Positions 11,661 through 21,998 of a stretch of DNA of 64,000 nucleotides are shown here, in pieces. The DNA comes from an uncultured Gammaproteobacteria bacterium (GTDB lineage: Bacteria > Pseudomonadota > Gammaproteobacteria > Pseudomonadales > Halieaceae). Position 1 is the first letter of the stretch; each line of letters begins with the position of its first letter. Made by a program: the position numbers and the translations under genes. The stretch covers positions 1 through 64,000 of the forward strand of contig CABYJX010000002.1 in assembly GCA_902519405.1 (NCBI GenBank), given 5' to 3'. The notes beneath the pieces were generated by a model. It ran no database searches, was not told where the DNA came from, and worked only from the letters and a program-made list of their open reading frames with translations.

Positions 11661-11870
11661 ATGCCAAATGATGCACTTAAAGCATTAGAATTAAAGATAG
11701 ACGAGTTGATACTACTCTGCAATCAGTTAGATGCAGAAAACCAAACTCTGAAACGAAAATCGTTAGACTGGCAAGTGGAACGAACTATTTTGATCGAAAA
11801 AAATTCTAATGCTAGCGAACGAATGAAGGCACTACTGGAACAGCTTCATAATGCGGAGTCTTCACTTTGA
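11661..11870 (+). CDS. TIGR02449 family small coiled-coil protein (ZapB-like)
   Basis: 69 aa coiled coil (LELKIDELILLCNQLDAENQTLK) directly upstream of zapA. Confidence 0.75.
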   Translation: MPNDALKALELKIDELILLCNQLDAENQTLKRKSLDWQVERTILIEKNSNASERMKALLEQLHNAESSL

Positions 11871-12196
11871 CTGGTGAGGTTACCGTTACATTGAGTCTTT
11901 TAGATAAGCAATATCAGATTGCTTGTAAAGCGGAAGAGCAGGCTGATCTCATCAGCGCTGCACAATATCTTGATAAGCAAATGCGTTCAATACGTTCTAA
12001 TGGGAAAACCGTCGGGCTTGAGAGGATTGCAGTTATGGCCGCAATTAACGTGAGCTATGAGCTCCAACGCCATATCAAATCTGAAATTGAAGGACCAGAT
12101 TTCTCCGCGAACGAGAGTACAGAGGAAACGTTTCTCAAACTTAAGCGAAAAGTAGATGAGGCTCTTTATCATTTGCGCCAATTAGAAATAGGTTAA
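11867..12196 (+). CDS. zapA: cell division protein ZapA
   Basis: 109 aa; VTLSLLDKQYQIACKAEEQADLISAAQYLDKQMRSIR; TTG start overlapping upstream stop; upstream of 6S RNA. Confidence 0.9.
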   Translation: MTGEVTVTLSLLDKQYQIACKAEEQADLISAAQYLDKQMRSIRSNGKTVGLERIAVMAAINVSYELQRHIKSEIEGPDFSANESTEETFLKLKRKVDEALYHLRQLEIG

Positions 12197-12239
12197 ATAC
12201 TACACAATTTGAGGTTAAGCGAAACTTTTTCCGCTCAGT

Positions 12240-12245
12240 TATACT
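12240..12245 (+). promoter_or_regulatory. candidate -10 box (TATACT) of the 6S RNA gene
   Basis: TATACT just upstream of the predicted 6S RNA 5' end. Confidence 0.45.
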
Positions 12246-12249
12246 GAAG

Positions 12250-12435
12250 GCTCGGGTACCTGGTATATGCGCCAGACAATCAGTCCTCGAGCCGATAAAG
12301 TGTTAAATAGGGGCTTCTGAACTCGGTTGTTGTGCAAGCCCGACATTGATCGGGACGCCTAATGCCTAGCAGTAGCATCCGCCTTGAACCATTGGGTTCA
12401 AGGGCAGCTTTGTCAGCGGTATACCGGGACCTTTT
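12250..12435 (+). ncRNA. ssrS: 6S RNA
   Basis: Located between zapA and the 5-FCL gene; CCTCGAGCCGATA and CCTTGAACCATTGGGTTCAAGGG match E. coli 6S segments as I recall them; terminal closing stem GGTACCTGGTATA / TATACCGGGACC; exact ends approximate. Confidence 0.88.
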
Positions 12436-12447
12436 TAAGAGGCAACT

Positions 12448-13026
12448 ATGCCCACAAAAGAAATATTGCGAGAAACTCTTCGTGCGCAGCGCCGAGCGCT
12501 TGGCAAAGTAGAGCGTGAGGAAAAAGCTTCGCAGTTAGCCTTCCAGATAAGTCAGCTTGCCCTATGGCCAAGATGTGGCCAAATAGCCCTATATTTTGCG
12601 TCTGACGGCGAGATTGATCCGAAATATATAGCTTCCTCGGCAAAAAATAGTGGTAAAGAAGTGTTTCTTCCAATCGTAAAGAAAAATAGATTTCTAGAGT
12701 TCGCACTTTGGCAAGATGGGGCAGCGCTGTGTGTTAACAGGTTTGGAATTCCCGAGCCAGATCAGTGCGCACCAAAAATCACGGCACCCGATCTTGGAAT
12801 GATTTGCTTACCAATAGTAGGTTGGGATAGGCAGGGGAATAGGTTAGGTATGGGGGGAGGTTTCTATGATAAGACATTAACGATGTCGTCAGGTCGCGGC
12901 TGCCTTGTTGGATTAGCTTTTTCCATGCAAGAGTGCGCGGAACTGCCCTCGGAGCCTTATGATGTGCCGTTAGACTTCGTGGTAACGGAAAACGAAATAG
13001 TATCTACGGCTAGAAGAACCATGTAA
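12448..13026 (+). CDS. ygfA: 5-formyltetrahydrofolate cyclo-ligase
   Basis: LPIVGWDRQGNRLGMGGGFYDKTL motif; downstream of 6S RNA. Confidence 0.93.
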   Translation: MPTKEILRETLRAQRRALGKVEREEKASQLAFQISQLALWPRCGQIALYFASDGEIDPKYIASSAKNSGKEVFLPIVKKNRFLEFALWQDGAALCVNRFGIPEPDQCAPKITAPDLGMICLPIVGWDRQGNRLGMGGGFYDKTLTMSSGRGCLVGLAFSMQECAELPSEPYDVPLDFVVTENEIVSTARRTM

Positions 13027-13027
13027 G

Positions 13028-14551
13028 TCAGCCGTCTCCACCAAGATAGAGATTGTATGCCGGATTATTAGTCTCGTCACTAAAAGGGTAACCGATTTCA
13101 TTAAGTAAAGCTTCAAACTGCTGTTTCTGATTATCGAAGACATGTACACCCAACAGAATTCTGCCGTAGGCTGCTCCGTGATTACGATAGTGAAACATTG
13201 AAATATTCCATTGATTTCCTAACCCCTTGAGGAATTTAAGAAGCGCCCCTGGTCTTTCAGGAAATTCAACTCGATAAGCCCTTTCCTCCAAGTGAGTGGG
13301 GTTTGTCTGGCCACCGACCATGTAACGAATGTGTAGCTTAGCCATCTCATTATCCGTTAAATCTAAAGCTTCGTACCCGTCGCTCTCGAGCCTATCAATC
13401 AAACCTTTAATTTCATCACTCTGCGGATCTATCGACAGGCCAACAAAAACTCGTGCGATGCGAGTGGCATTAAATCTGTAGTTGAACTCGGTAATATTGC
13501 GCTTTCCTAGCGTCGTACAAAATCTCAAAAAACTGCCTCGTTCCTCAGGAATAGAAACGCTTAAAATAGCCTCCCTTCTTTCACCAATTTCAGTCCTCTC
13601 GGAGATATATCTTAATCGATCAAAGTTGGTATTAGCTCCGCTTAGAATTGTCAATAAATTAGTGGACGTGAGGTTTTCTTGATATGTAAATTTCTTCAAG
13701 CCTGCTAATGCCAGCGCACCAGCGGGTTCAGCAATGACCCGTGTATCTTCAAAAATATCTTTAATCGCCGCACATATCTCATCGGTACTAACTGTTATTA
13801 CCGTATCAACCACTTTTCGTATCAGTCTAAAGTTTTCTGATCCTACTTGAGAAACGGCGCATCCATCTACGAACAAACCAACCTGATCCAGTTTCTGCGG
13901 TACTCCAGTTTCAAAAGCTAACTTTAAACTCGCCGCATCCTCGGGCTCCACTCCGTAAATCTTAGTTTCTGGCCAATAATGGCTGACATAAGTTGCAATC
14001 CCTGCCAATAATCCTCCGCCACCCACTGGAACAAAAATAGCGTCTAATGGGTCCCCAATCTGATCTATAATTTCAAGGCCAATGGTACCTTGACCGACAA
14101 TGACGTCTACATCGTCAAACGGATGAACGAAGATTAATCCTTTTTCTACTTCAAGTTTCTTAGCAAAAGAAAAGGCCTCATCAAAGGTGTCGCCGTGAAG
14201 CACTATATTAACGCCCCAAAAACGTACCGCATCCAATTTAATCTGTGGTGTAGTTTCCGGCATAACAATAGTCGCCTCTATATTTAGGCGGCTAGCTGCC
14301 ATTGCAACTCCTTGCGCATGATTTCCAGCCGATGCTGCGACAACTCCAATATTACGCTGACTTTCTGATAGCTGACAAAACTTGTTATAAGCACCCCGTA
14401 ATTTAAAAGAAAATACTGTCTGGGCGTCTTCCCTCTTTAATAGGATATTGTTCCCCATCCGACGAGATAACAGGGTCATTTGATCTATTGGGGTTTCTCT
14501 CACGACTTCATAAATTCGCGTAGAACGAATCTTTTCTATGTAATCTTGCAA
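13028..14551 (-). CDS. ilvA: threonine ammonia-lyase, biosynthetic (two C-terminal ACT-like domains)
   Basis: 507 aa; SFKLRGAYNK PLP lysine motif; two C-terminal regulatory repeats. Confidence 0.96.
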   Translation of the reverse strand: MQDYIEKIRSTRIYEVVRETPIDQMTLLSRRMGNNILLKREDAQTVFSFKLRGAYNKFCQLSESQRNIGVVAASAGNHAQGVAMAASRLNIEATIVMPETTPQIKLDAVRFWGVNIVLHGDTFDEAFSFAKKLEVEKGLIFVHPFDDVDVIVGQGTIGLEIIDQIGDPLDAIFVPVGGGGLLAGIATYVSHYWPETKIYGVEPEDAASLKLAFETGVPQKLDQVGLFVDGCAVSQVGSENFRLIRKVVDTVITVSTDEICAAIKDIFEDTRVIAEPAGALALAGLKKFTYQENLTSTNLLTILSGANTNFDRLRYISERTEIGERREAILSVSIPEERGSFLRFCTTLGKRNITEFNYRFNATRIARVFVGLSIDPQSDEIKGLIDRLESDGYEALDLTDNEMAKLHIRYMVGGQTNPTHLEERAYRVEFPERPGALLKFLKGLGNQWNISMFHYRNHGAAYGRILLGVHVFDNQKQQFEALLNEIGYPFSDETNNPAYNLYLGGDG

Positions 14552-14696
14552 AATTTCAAACCAAAATCTAAAGGATTAAATAGATGTTAACGGAGACGAA
14601 AGAACTTTGCAGTATCAGAACAAAAACTTATCAGTTATTTTTATCCAAGGCCAGCACTAAAGTATACTACGCAAAAGGAATTTGGTAGATCCCGCA

Positions 14697-15380
14697 ATGA
14701 ATCAGCAAATGATGAAACAAGCGGTGGCGAATGCGGCCACTGAATTCTTGGTACCACATCTAGGCGAAAACGTAACTATCGGGATTGGCACTGGGTCTAC
14801 AGCTAATTTTTTTATAGATGCGCTAGCGGAACATAAGAACAAGATAGCAGCTACTGTAGCAAGTTCTATTGCTACGGAAGAGCGATTGAGGGCCCATGAA
14901 ATAACGGTCATTGACCTGAACGAGGCTACTCATATAGATTTTTATATCGATGGGGCTGACGAGGCAAATCATCAACTGCAGCTGATCAAGGGCGGCGGCG
15001 GGGCGCTTACTCGAGAAAAAATTGTCGCATCTGCCGCGAAGGAATTTGTGTGCATAGCGGATGAAAGTAAATTAGTCGATCAATTAGGTGCTTTTCCCCT
15101 GCCTATAGAAGTTATTCCTATGGCAGCTAGATATGTTTCTCGTGAAATAGTTGAACTTGGTGGAAAACCAATTTTACGAGCAAATGTGATGACTGATAAC
15201 GGAAATATTATTTTAGATATAAACGATTTTACGATAAGTAATCCTAATGAAACTGAAACGATGTTAAATATGATCCCAGGGGTCGTTACAAACGGATTAT
15301 TTTCGCTTCGCCCTGCCGATAAGCTATTCTTGGGCTCAGCGTCAGGCCGAGTAAAAGAGTTACGGATAAAAAGCGAGTAG
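14697..15380 (+). CDS. rpiA: ribose-5-phosphate isomerase A
   Basis: [41 protein letters not shown]; start refined to ATG 14697. Confidence 0.96.
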   Translation: MNQQMMKQAVANAATEFLVPHLGENVTIGIGTGSTANFFIDALAEHKNKIAATVASSIATEERLRAHEITVIDLNEATHIDFYIDGADEANHQLQLIKGGGGALTREKIVASAAKEFVCIADESKLVDQLGAFPLPIEVIPMAARYVSREIVELGGKPILRANVMTDNGNIILDINDFTISNPNETETMLNMIPGVVTNGLFSLRPADKLFLGSASGRVKELRIKSE

Positions 15381-15532
15381 TAACCTATCAGAAACACTAT
15401 CAAGTATGGCGCCGCATTCGTGGCATCGAAAAATGATATCACTGTCGTCACACAAGCTCTTTGAGGATGATTATCTAACGATTGTCGCGAATATTTTACT
15501 TTAAAATACCCGCAAGTCTCTCTAATATAAAA

Positions 15533-16597
15533 TCAGTATGTATACCCAGCGACATATAGCTTCTCATCGGAAGAAGCTTGTGATCCTGGGACATACTCTC
15601 CCTTGGAAGCCTCAGAGTTAGCTTGCGCTCTGGCTAGAACAAACTTTTGTCCTTCATCAATGTTGCTACCCGCCCAACCTCTGAGAGCAGAGTGCTGTAA
15701 AGCGCGACCATATGAAAATGACAGATTCCAGGGCGTATCACCCAGAACATTCATTTCATTAAGGTAAACAGATGCTGCCTCCTCGCTAAGACCGCCTGAC
15801 AAGAATACGATGCCAGGCACTGAAGCTGGAACTGAACGCAGCATGGTTTGTATAGTGTATTTTGCGACGGTTGCGGGAGTCACTTCAACTTTACACTCGG
15901 CACCAGGTACCGTCATAGAGGGCTTAAGTAAGGTTCCCTCCAAAAGCACGTGATTAACCTCACAAGCTCGATAAACCGCTTTAACTACTCTCTCTTGAAC
16001 CTCTGAGGTTTTGTCGATGTCATGATCACCATCCATTAAGATTTCTGGTTCGATAATAGGTACTAATCCGGCTTCTTGGACGGAGCGGGCATATCGAGCG
16101 AGTCCCCACGCGTTCTCTTTGACAGCAAGTTCTGAGGGGCCGTTTTTGTTGGTTATCTGAAGGACTGCTCTCCATTTCGCAAACCGAGCTCCCTCGTCAT
16201 AATATTGAGCGGCTCTCACCTTCAGTCCATCTAGACCTGAGCAATATGTTTCATGCGCCAAAGCTCCCGCTAACGGCTTCAAACCTTGATCAACTTTGAT
16301 ACCAGGAATTATTCCTTGCTGAGAGAGTTTATCTACCATTTTTTCTCCATCAGCATGGCTTTGAGAGAGTGTTTCCTCAAAGAGGATCGCTCCGCTAATG
16401 TATTCCCCAAGTCCAGGACTCGTGAAAAGCATACCTCGATATGCTTGGCGATTTTCTTCAGTGTTCTCCACATCTATGCTTGCCAGCCGTTTTCCGCAAG
16501 TAGGTGTAGATTCATCAACCGCCAGGATGCCTTTTCCGCGGGTAGCTAACTTCTGAGCCGTCTCTATAAGCTCTTCTTGGTAGTCGGCTATAGTCAT
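15533..16597 (-). CDS. fructose-bisphosphate aldolase class I (eukaryotic-type fold family)
   Basis: GKGILAVDESTPTCGKRLASIDVENTEENRQAYR; HVLLEGTLLKPSMTVPG Schiff-base lysine region; C-terminal YVAGYTY; start refined to ATG preceded by TAGGAG. Confidence 0.95.
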   Translation of the reverse strand: MTIADYQEELIETAQKLATRGKGILAVDESTPTCGKRLASIDVENTEENRQAYRGMLFTSPGLGEYISGAILFEETLSQSHADGEKMVDKLSQQGIIPGIKVDQGLKPLAGALAHETYCSGLDGLKVRAAQYYDEGARFAKWRAVLQITNKNGPSELAVKENAWGLARYARSVQEAGLVPIIEPEILMDGDHDIDKTSEVQERVVKAVYRACEVNHVLLEGTLLKPSMTVPGAECKVEVTPATVAKYTIQTMLRSVPASVPGIVFLSGGLSEEAASVYLNEMNVLGDTPWNLSFSYGRALQHSALRGWAGSNIDEGQKFVLARAQANSEASKGEYVPGSQASSDEKLYVAGYTY

Positions 16598-16621
16598 TTT
16601 ACGTCTCCTATACAATTTAGA

Positions 16622-17794
16622 TTAGGGTTTTGTCGCCCTATTTTCAAGTATTGAAACAGCCGGAAGTATCCGTCCCTCTACATACTCCAGAAAAGCGCCA
16701 CCCCCGGTTGATATGTAGGAAACGCAATCTTTTATTCCAAATTTATCAATTGCGGCCAAAGTGTCACCACCGCCAGCAACTGAAAACGCCGTACTTTTTG
16801 CAATCGCACAAGACAAAGTTTCAGTTCCCTTTGCAAATTGATCAAACTCAAAAACACCAATGGGTCCATTCCACAATATAGTCCCTGCTTGCAAAATAAT
16901 GCTGGTACTCTCAACTGCTGCGGAGGGACCAATATCAAAAATCATATCGTCTTCCTCCACATGCTCTACTGTCTTTACTTCCGCTTTGGTAGATAGATCA
17001 AAGGCCTTCCCCGTGACCACGTCTTTAGGGAGTGGAATATTTGTCTTTGACAACAATTCTCTTGCCACTTCTACGAGATCTTCCTCATATAAAGACTTAC
17101 CAACAGGAAAACCTGCTGCTGCCAAAAATGTGTTCGCGATGCCGCCTCCCACTATGAGCTGATCAACTCTTCCTGCGAGGTTTTCCAAAACCTGCAACTT
17201 TGTAGAGACCTTGGAGCCTCCTACGATAGCAACCATTGGCTTTACTGGATTGGTAAGAGCAGAATTCAAAGCATTCAACTCTGCTGATAAAAGCGGTCCA
17301 GCGGCAACCACGTCCGCATATTTTGCGACCCCATGGGTTGAAGCCTGAGCTCGATGAGCCGTGCCGAACGCATCCATAATAAAAACATCACAAATGGAGC
17401 TGTAGCGTTTAGATAGCTTCTCTTCGTCTTTTGATTCCCCAATGTTAAATCGGACGTTCTCCAATAGGACAACTTGGCCAGGAGACACATTACATTGATT
17501 TTCCCATTCTCTGACAAGAGTCACCTTAGAACCGAGAAATTCAGATAACTTATTAGCAACTGGCCGCAAGCTAAATTCAGCATTAAACTCTCCTTCTTTA
17601 GGGCGCCCTAAATGAGACATAAGGATAATAGCTGCACCCGATTCCTTTAATGAATTTATGGTAGGTAGGCAAGCGCGAATTCTAGTATCACTTGTAATAA
17701 CGCCGTCTTTCATCGGAACATTGAGATCTAGTCTAACCAGTACTCGTTTACCCAGGAGGTCGAGGTCACTCATCAAAGTCATAGAATGATTCAT
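16622..17794 (-). CDS. pgk: phosphoglycerate kinase
   Basis: [42 protein letters not shown]. Confidence 0.98.
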   Translation of the reverse strand: MNHSMTLMSDLDLLGKRVLVRLDLNVPMKDGVITSDTRIRACLPTINSLKESGAAIILMSHLGRPKEGEFNAEFSLRPVANKLSEFLGSKVTLVREWENQCNVSPGQVVLLENVRFNIGESKDEEKLSKRYSSICDVFIMDAFGTAHRAQASTHGVAKYADVVAAGPLLSAELNALNSALTNPVKPMVAIVGGSKVSTKLQVLENLAGRVDQLIVGGGIANTFLAAAGFPVGKSLYEEDLVEVARELLSKTNIPLPKDVVTGKAFDLSTKAEVKTVEHVEEDDMIFDIGPSAAVESTSIILQAGTILWNGPIGVFEFDQFAKGTETLSCAIAKSTAFSVAGGGDTLAAIDKFGIKDCVSYISTGGGAFLEYVEGRILPAVSILENRATKP

Positions 17795-18822
17795 GTCTGT
17801 TCAGTTTCTAAATAGGTAGAGGACCAATAGTCAGCTACGTCTAGCATTCTGTTTGCAAACCCCCATTCATTGTCAAACCAAGTTAACACCTTTACCAAGT
17901 CACCCCCTGCAACTCTTGTCTGCAGTCCATCAATTACCCCGGATCGAGGCTCGTGATTAAAATCGCATGAAACCAAAGGCGCACTGTTATAACCCAGCAC
18001 GTCACGCAAAGAAAGCTGCGCCGCGTCACTAAGCGCTTTGTTTACAGCCTCAACGTCAACCTTGCGAGTAGTTTTGATCGTCAGATCCATTGCCGATACA
18101 TTAAGCGTCGGCACTCTAAGTGCCTGCGCGGTAAATCTATCTGCCATACCCGGGAGGATCCGCCCGATCCCTGCTGCCAAAGCTGTATCGACGGGAATGA
18201 TGGATGCTGTCGCGGCTCTAGATTTCCTTAGGTCAAGCGAATTATGAGTATCTAAAAGAGGTTGGTCATTCATGGCAGAGTGGATAGTAGTGATTGTTCC
18301 GCTATCAATGCCAAACGAATCTTCTAACACTTTTATAACTGGCAGAATACAGTTCGTTGTGCAGGAGGCTGCAGATACCACCCTGTGTTGAGCCTCTAAA
18401 ACTCGATGGTTAACTCCATAGACTACTGTCGCGTCTACATTGGAGTGCGCTGGCTGGGAAAAAAGAAGTTTGCCTGCACCTTGATTAAGATGTATTTCAG
18501 CTGTCTCGCGATCCGAGTAACTACCGGAACACTCGAATAATATATCTACATTATGATCATGCCATGGAATATCCTTAGGATGAGAAAAGTTCGATAGTGC
18601 TATCTGATGACCATCTATTTCCAAGAAATCCTGACATCCGGTCACGGGAAAATCTAGGGTTCCATGGGTTGAATCGTATTTAGTTAAATGCCGAACCGTT
18701 TTTGGATCCGCAATCTCGTTGATCGCTACTACCTTAATATCTTTTTGATGGCGGCTCTCAAACAACGCCCTAAGGACACTACGCCCGATCCTCCCATAAC
18801 CATTTATAGCTATACGCAACAA
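17791..18822 (-). CDS. glyceraldehyde-3-phosphate / erythrose-4-phosphate dehydrogenase
   Basis: [28 protein letters not shown] active-site Cys; cluster with tkt and pgk suggests Epd, GAPDH not excluded. Confidence 0.93.
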   Translation of the reverse strand: MLRIAINGYGRIGRSVLRALFESRHQKDIKVVAINEIADPKTVRHLTKYDSTHGTLDFPVTGCQDFLEIDGHQIALSNFSHPKDIPWHDHNVDILFECSGSYSDRETAEIHLNQGAGKLLFSQPAHSNVDATVVYGVNHRVLEAQHRVVSAASCTTNCILPVIKVLEDSFGIDSGTITTIHSAMNDQPLLDTHNSLDLRKSRAATASIIPVDTALAAGIGRILPGMADRFTAQALRVPTLNVSAMDLTIKTTRKVDVEAVNKALSDAAQLSLRDVLGYNSAPLVSCDFNHEPRSGVIDGLQTRVAGGDLVKVLTWFDNEWGFANRMLDVADYWSSTYLETEQT

Positions 18823-18836
18823 AATTCTATCAGTCG

Positions 18837-20837
18837 CTACTGTCGAAAGAGTTCCTGAGCAACGGATATCACATTTTCCACAGTAAATCCGAACTCTCGC
18901 AAAAGGTCACCTGAGGGCGCTGACTCACCAAAAGTATCCATCCCAACAATACGACCACGCAAACCAACATATTTATACCAGTAATCTCGATGAGCAGCCT
19001 CTACTGCAAGTCTGCGACTTACCTTCTTAGGAAACACAGCCTCACGATATTCTTCTGGCTGCTGCTCAAAAATCTCCGAGCACGGCATAGATACTACGCG
19101 CACATGTTTGCCTTGGTCAGCCAATTTTTGAGCGGCGTCAATTGCCAGTCCAACCTCAGACCCGGTGGCAACTATAATCAACTCGGGGTCCAAGTGCGGC
19201 TCTAGCAAAATATAGGCCCCTCTAGATATATCGCTAAGTTGCTGAGCATTACGCTCTTGGTGCTTAAGCGACTGTCGAGAAAAAATCAGTGCGCTGGGAC
19301 CATCTTGCCGCTGAATTGCTGAAGTCCATGCAACGGCAGATTCCACAGTATCACATGGGCGCCATGTGTTAAGATCAGGGGTGCTTCGGAGCGAGGTTAG
19401 TTGCTCCACAGGCTGATGTGTAGGTCCATCCTCCCCCAAACCAATTGAGTCATGGGTGTACACAAATATACATCGCTGCTTCATCAAAGCAGACATTCGG
19501 ACCGCATTCCGTGCGTATTCCATAAATATTAAAAACGTTGCACCATAGGGAATGAAGCCTCCATGCAAAGCAATTCCATTCATTATTGCAGACATTCCAA
19601 ACTCTCGGACACCATAGTAAATATAGTTTCCAGACGGATCTTCATTTGATACTCCCTTAGCACCATCCCAAAGGGTAAGATTTGATCCAGCAAGATCTGC
19701 TGACCCTCCAAGCAGTTCAGGTAAAAGTGGGCCAAATTTGCTCAAACAATTTTGAGATGCCTTTCGTGAAGCAAAATTATTACCCTCTGCCTGACAGGCT
19801 TCAGCATATTCTTTCGCTGTTTCGGAAAAGTCAGGGGGCAACTCGCCGCTCAACCGCCGCGTCAACTCTTCGGCAAGCTGCGGGTGCGCCGAAGAGTAAT
19901 CCGCAAACCTTTTGTTCCATACATTTTCTAGCTCCATCCCTTTCTCTTTGGAGTCCCAGCTCTCATATATCTCCTCCGGGATCTCAAATGGACCGTATGG
20001 CCAATTCAAAAATTCTCTTGCGTGAACGATTTCCGCCTCACCCAAAGCCGCACCGTGAACTAATTCGCTTCCTTGTTTATTGGGCGCTCCTTTTCCAATA
20101 ATCGTTTGACAGCAGATCAGCGTAGGTTGGAGCTTATTTTCTCGACCTGCCTCAATGGCTTGTTTAATCGCACTGGTATCATGACCGTCTACTTGCGGGA
20201 TTACTTGCCATCCATAGGCCTCAAATCTGGCCGGTGTATTATCTGTGAACCATCCCTCTACATGACCATCGATGGAAATGCCATTATCGTCGTAAAACGC
20301 AATAAGTTTACTTAATCCAAGAGTTCCTGCTAAGGAGCATGCCTCATGAGAAATACCTTCCATCAAACATCCGTCTCCAAGAAAAACATATGTGTAATGG
20401 TCAATAAGGTTGAAACTTGTTCTATTAAACTGCGCGGCTAAAGTTTTCTCTGCGAGCGCCATGCCAACACCATTTGAAATACCCTGACCTAAAGGTCCAG
20501 TGGTAGTGTCAACTCCTGGAGCATATCCATACTCTGGGTGTCCCGGAGTGCGACTGTGAAGCTGACGGAAGTTTTTGAGGTCATCTATGGAAAGGTCATA
20601 GCCTGTCAGGTGAGAAAGCGCATAAATCAGCATTGAACCATGCCCATTCGACAAGATAAAGCGATCACGGTCGGGCCAACTTGGATTTGCGGGATTATGC
20701 CGCATATAGTCATTCCATAATACTTCCGCTATATCTGCCATGCCCATAGGAGCGCCGGGATGCCCGCTATTTGCCTTTTGCACTGCATCCATAGTTAATG
20801 CACGAATGGCGTTCGCCCTTTGGGTTCGAAGGGTCAT
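18837..20837 (-). CDS. tkt: transketolase
   Basis: [35 protein letters not shown] motif. Confidence 0.98.
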   Translation of the reverse strand: MTLRTQRANAIRALTMDAVQKANSGHPGAPMGMADIAEVLWNDYMRHNPANPSWPDRDRFILSNGHGSMLIYALSHLTGYDLSIDDLKNFRQLHSRTPGHPEYGYAPGVDTTTGPLGQGISNGVGMALAEKTLAAQFNRTSFNLIDHYTYVFLGDGCLMEGISHEACSLAGTLGLSKLIAFYDDNGISIDGHVEGWFTDNTPARFEAYGWQVIPQVDGHDTSAIKQAIEAGRENKLQPTLICCQTIIGKGAPNKQGSELVHGAALGEAEIVHAREFLNWPYGPFEIPEEIYESWDSKEKGMELENVWNKRFADYSSAHPQLAEELTRRLSGELPPDFSETAKEYAEACQAEGNNFASRKASQNCLSKFGPLLPELLGGSADLAGSNLTLWDGAKGVSNEDPSGNYIYYGVREFGMSAIMNGIALHGGFIPYGATFLIFMEYARNAVRMSALMKQRCIFVYTHDSIGLGEDGPTHQPVEQLTSLRSTPDLNTWRPCDTVESAVAWTSAIQRQDGPSALIFSRQSLKHQERNAQQLSDISRGAYILLEPHLDPELIIVATGSEVGLAIDAAQKLADQGKHVRVVSMPCSEIFEQQPEEYREAVFPKKVSRRLAVEAAHRDYWYKYVGLRGRIVGMDTFGESAPSGDLLREFGFTVENVISVAQELFRQ

Positions 20838-20920
20838 TATTACGCTCCTATTGACTCGGGTCGGTAGTCTGTATTAAGTCGAGACAAACGGCAATGTAAA
20901 CTAGACAGAAAATCATAAAT

Positions 20921-20944
20921 CTATATCAAAATATTTTGATATAG
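20921..20944. promoter_or_regulatory. perfect 24-bp palindrome; candidate operator for the divergent ArsR-type regulator (SahR-like)
   Basis: CTATATCAAAATATTTTGATATAG is its own reverse complement; lies in the intergenic region between tkt (-) and the ArsR-methyltransferase gene (+). Confidence 0.7.
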
Positions 20945-20971
20945 CTAATTTAGCTGATAGACTCCGCGCCC

Positions 20972-21970
20972 ATGTTAACAGCCCTACAAAAAACGGAGTC
21001 GCTTGATCGCGCAGATACTAGGCTCGCTATGCAGGATTTTTCTGTTTTTTTTAAGGCCTGTGGGGAAGAACTCCGTTTAGAGGTCTTGCGAGTCTTGCGA
21101 GCCGATTCCTTCGGCGTATCTGAGCTATGTTTTTTATTTGATCTGCGTCAGTCCGTTATAAGCCATCATCTCAAGGTTTTATCTGAGGCTAATTTAATAG
21201 CTGCTCGAAGGGAGGGGAATTTTATATTTTATCGCCGCAATATGCTTTCAGGTAGGTGCCAGCTTTCTACTTTAATTCAGAACTTTTTTTCTGCGATAGA
21301 CTCCTTACCGATATCTCAATCACTTGCTCGGAAGATGAAAAAACTTCAACAGCAGCGTGTAAATAACTCTCGGCTTTTCTTTCAGAACAATTCTCATCGT
21401 TTTGCGGAGCAGCAGGATCTTATAGCCAGCTATTCCCATTATGGGAAGATAGTCGCAAGCGTCCTCGAAAACGCCATAAAGAACTCAAATTCCCTAGCTC
21501 TTGAGATAGGTCCGGGTGATGGGGCTTTTCTATTGGAGCTGTCACCGAAATATAATCGCGTAATTGCTCTGGATAATTCAGAAGCCATGCTGCAAAGAGC
21601 AAGTCAGCTGGCCAACGAAAATAATATTAGCAACGTTAGTTTTGTTTTAGGCGATACCACCTCACAAGCATTAAAGAACGTCAAAGCTGATGTTATCGTA
21701 ATTAATATGGTGCTTCATCACACCGCAGATCCAAAACAGATGATAGGCGATGCTGCGGCGCTACTTAGGCCAGGAGGTATATTAGTTATTACCGAGCTCT
21801 GTTCTCATGACCAGGCTTGGACTAGAGAGTTTTGTGGCGACTTGTGGCTAGGTTTTGAGTCAGCCCAAATTACCCGTTGGTGCGTCACCGCCAGTTTAAA
21901 AGAAATTGCTAGTAGCCACGTAGCACAAAGAAATGGTTTTCAAATACAAGTGCGCCTTTTCACGCGCTAA
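20972..21970 (+). CDS. ArsR-family transcriptional regulator fused to a class I SAM-dependent methyltransferase domain
   Basis: N-terminal winged helix (LFDLRQSVISHHLKVLSEANLIAARREGNFIFYR); C-terminal LALEIGPGDGAFLLELSPKY Rossmann methyltransferase motif; directly upstream of metK. Confidence 0.9.
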   Translation: MLTALQKTESLDRADTRLAMQDFSVFFKACGEELRLEVLRVLRADSFGVSELCFLFDLRQSVISHHLKVLSEANLIAARREGNFIFYRRNMLSGRCQLSTLIQNFFSAIDSLPISQSLARKMKKLQQQRVNNSRLFFQNNSHRFAEQQDLIASYSHYGKIVASVLENAIKNSNSLALEIGPGDGAFLLELSPKYNRVIALDNSEAMLQRASQLANENNISNVSFVLGDTTSQALKNVKADVIVINMVLHHTADPKQMIGDAAALLRPGGILVITELCSHDQAWTREFCGDLWLGFESAQITRWCVTASLKEIASSHVAQRNGFQIQVRLFTR

Positions 21971-21998
21971 ATATAATCTAACTTAAAGGAATTTAAGT

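Noticed and set aside
19682-20315. 139-aa and 80-aa plus-strand ORFs within tkt
   Set aside because: Antisense frames of a highly conserved transketolase gene.
21083-21102. Tandem GTCTTGCGA repeat in the ArsR-MT gene
   Set aside because: Only two 9-bp units encoding LRVLR; ordinary coding repetition.
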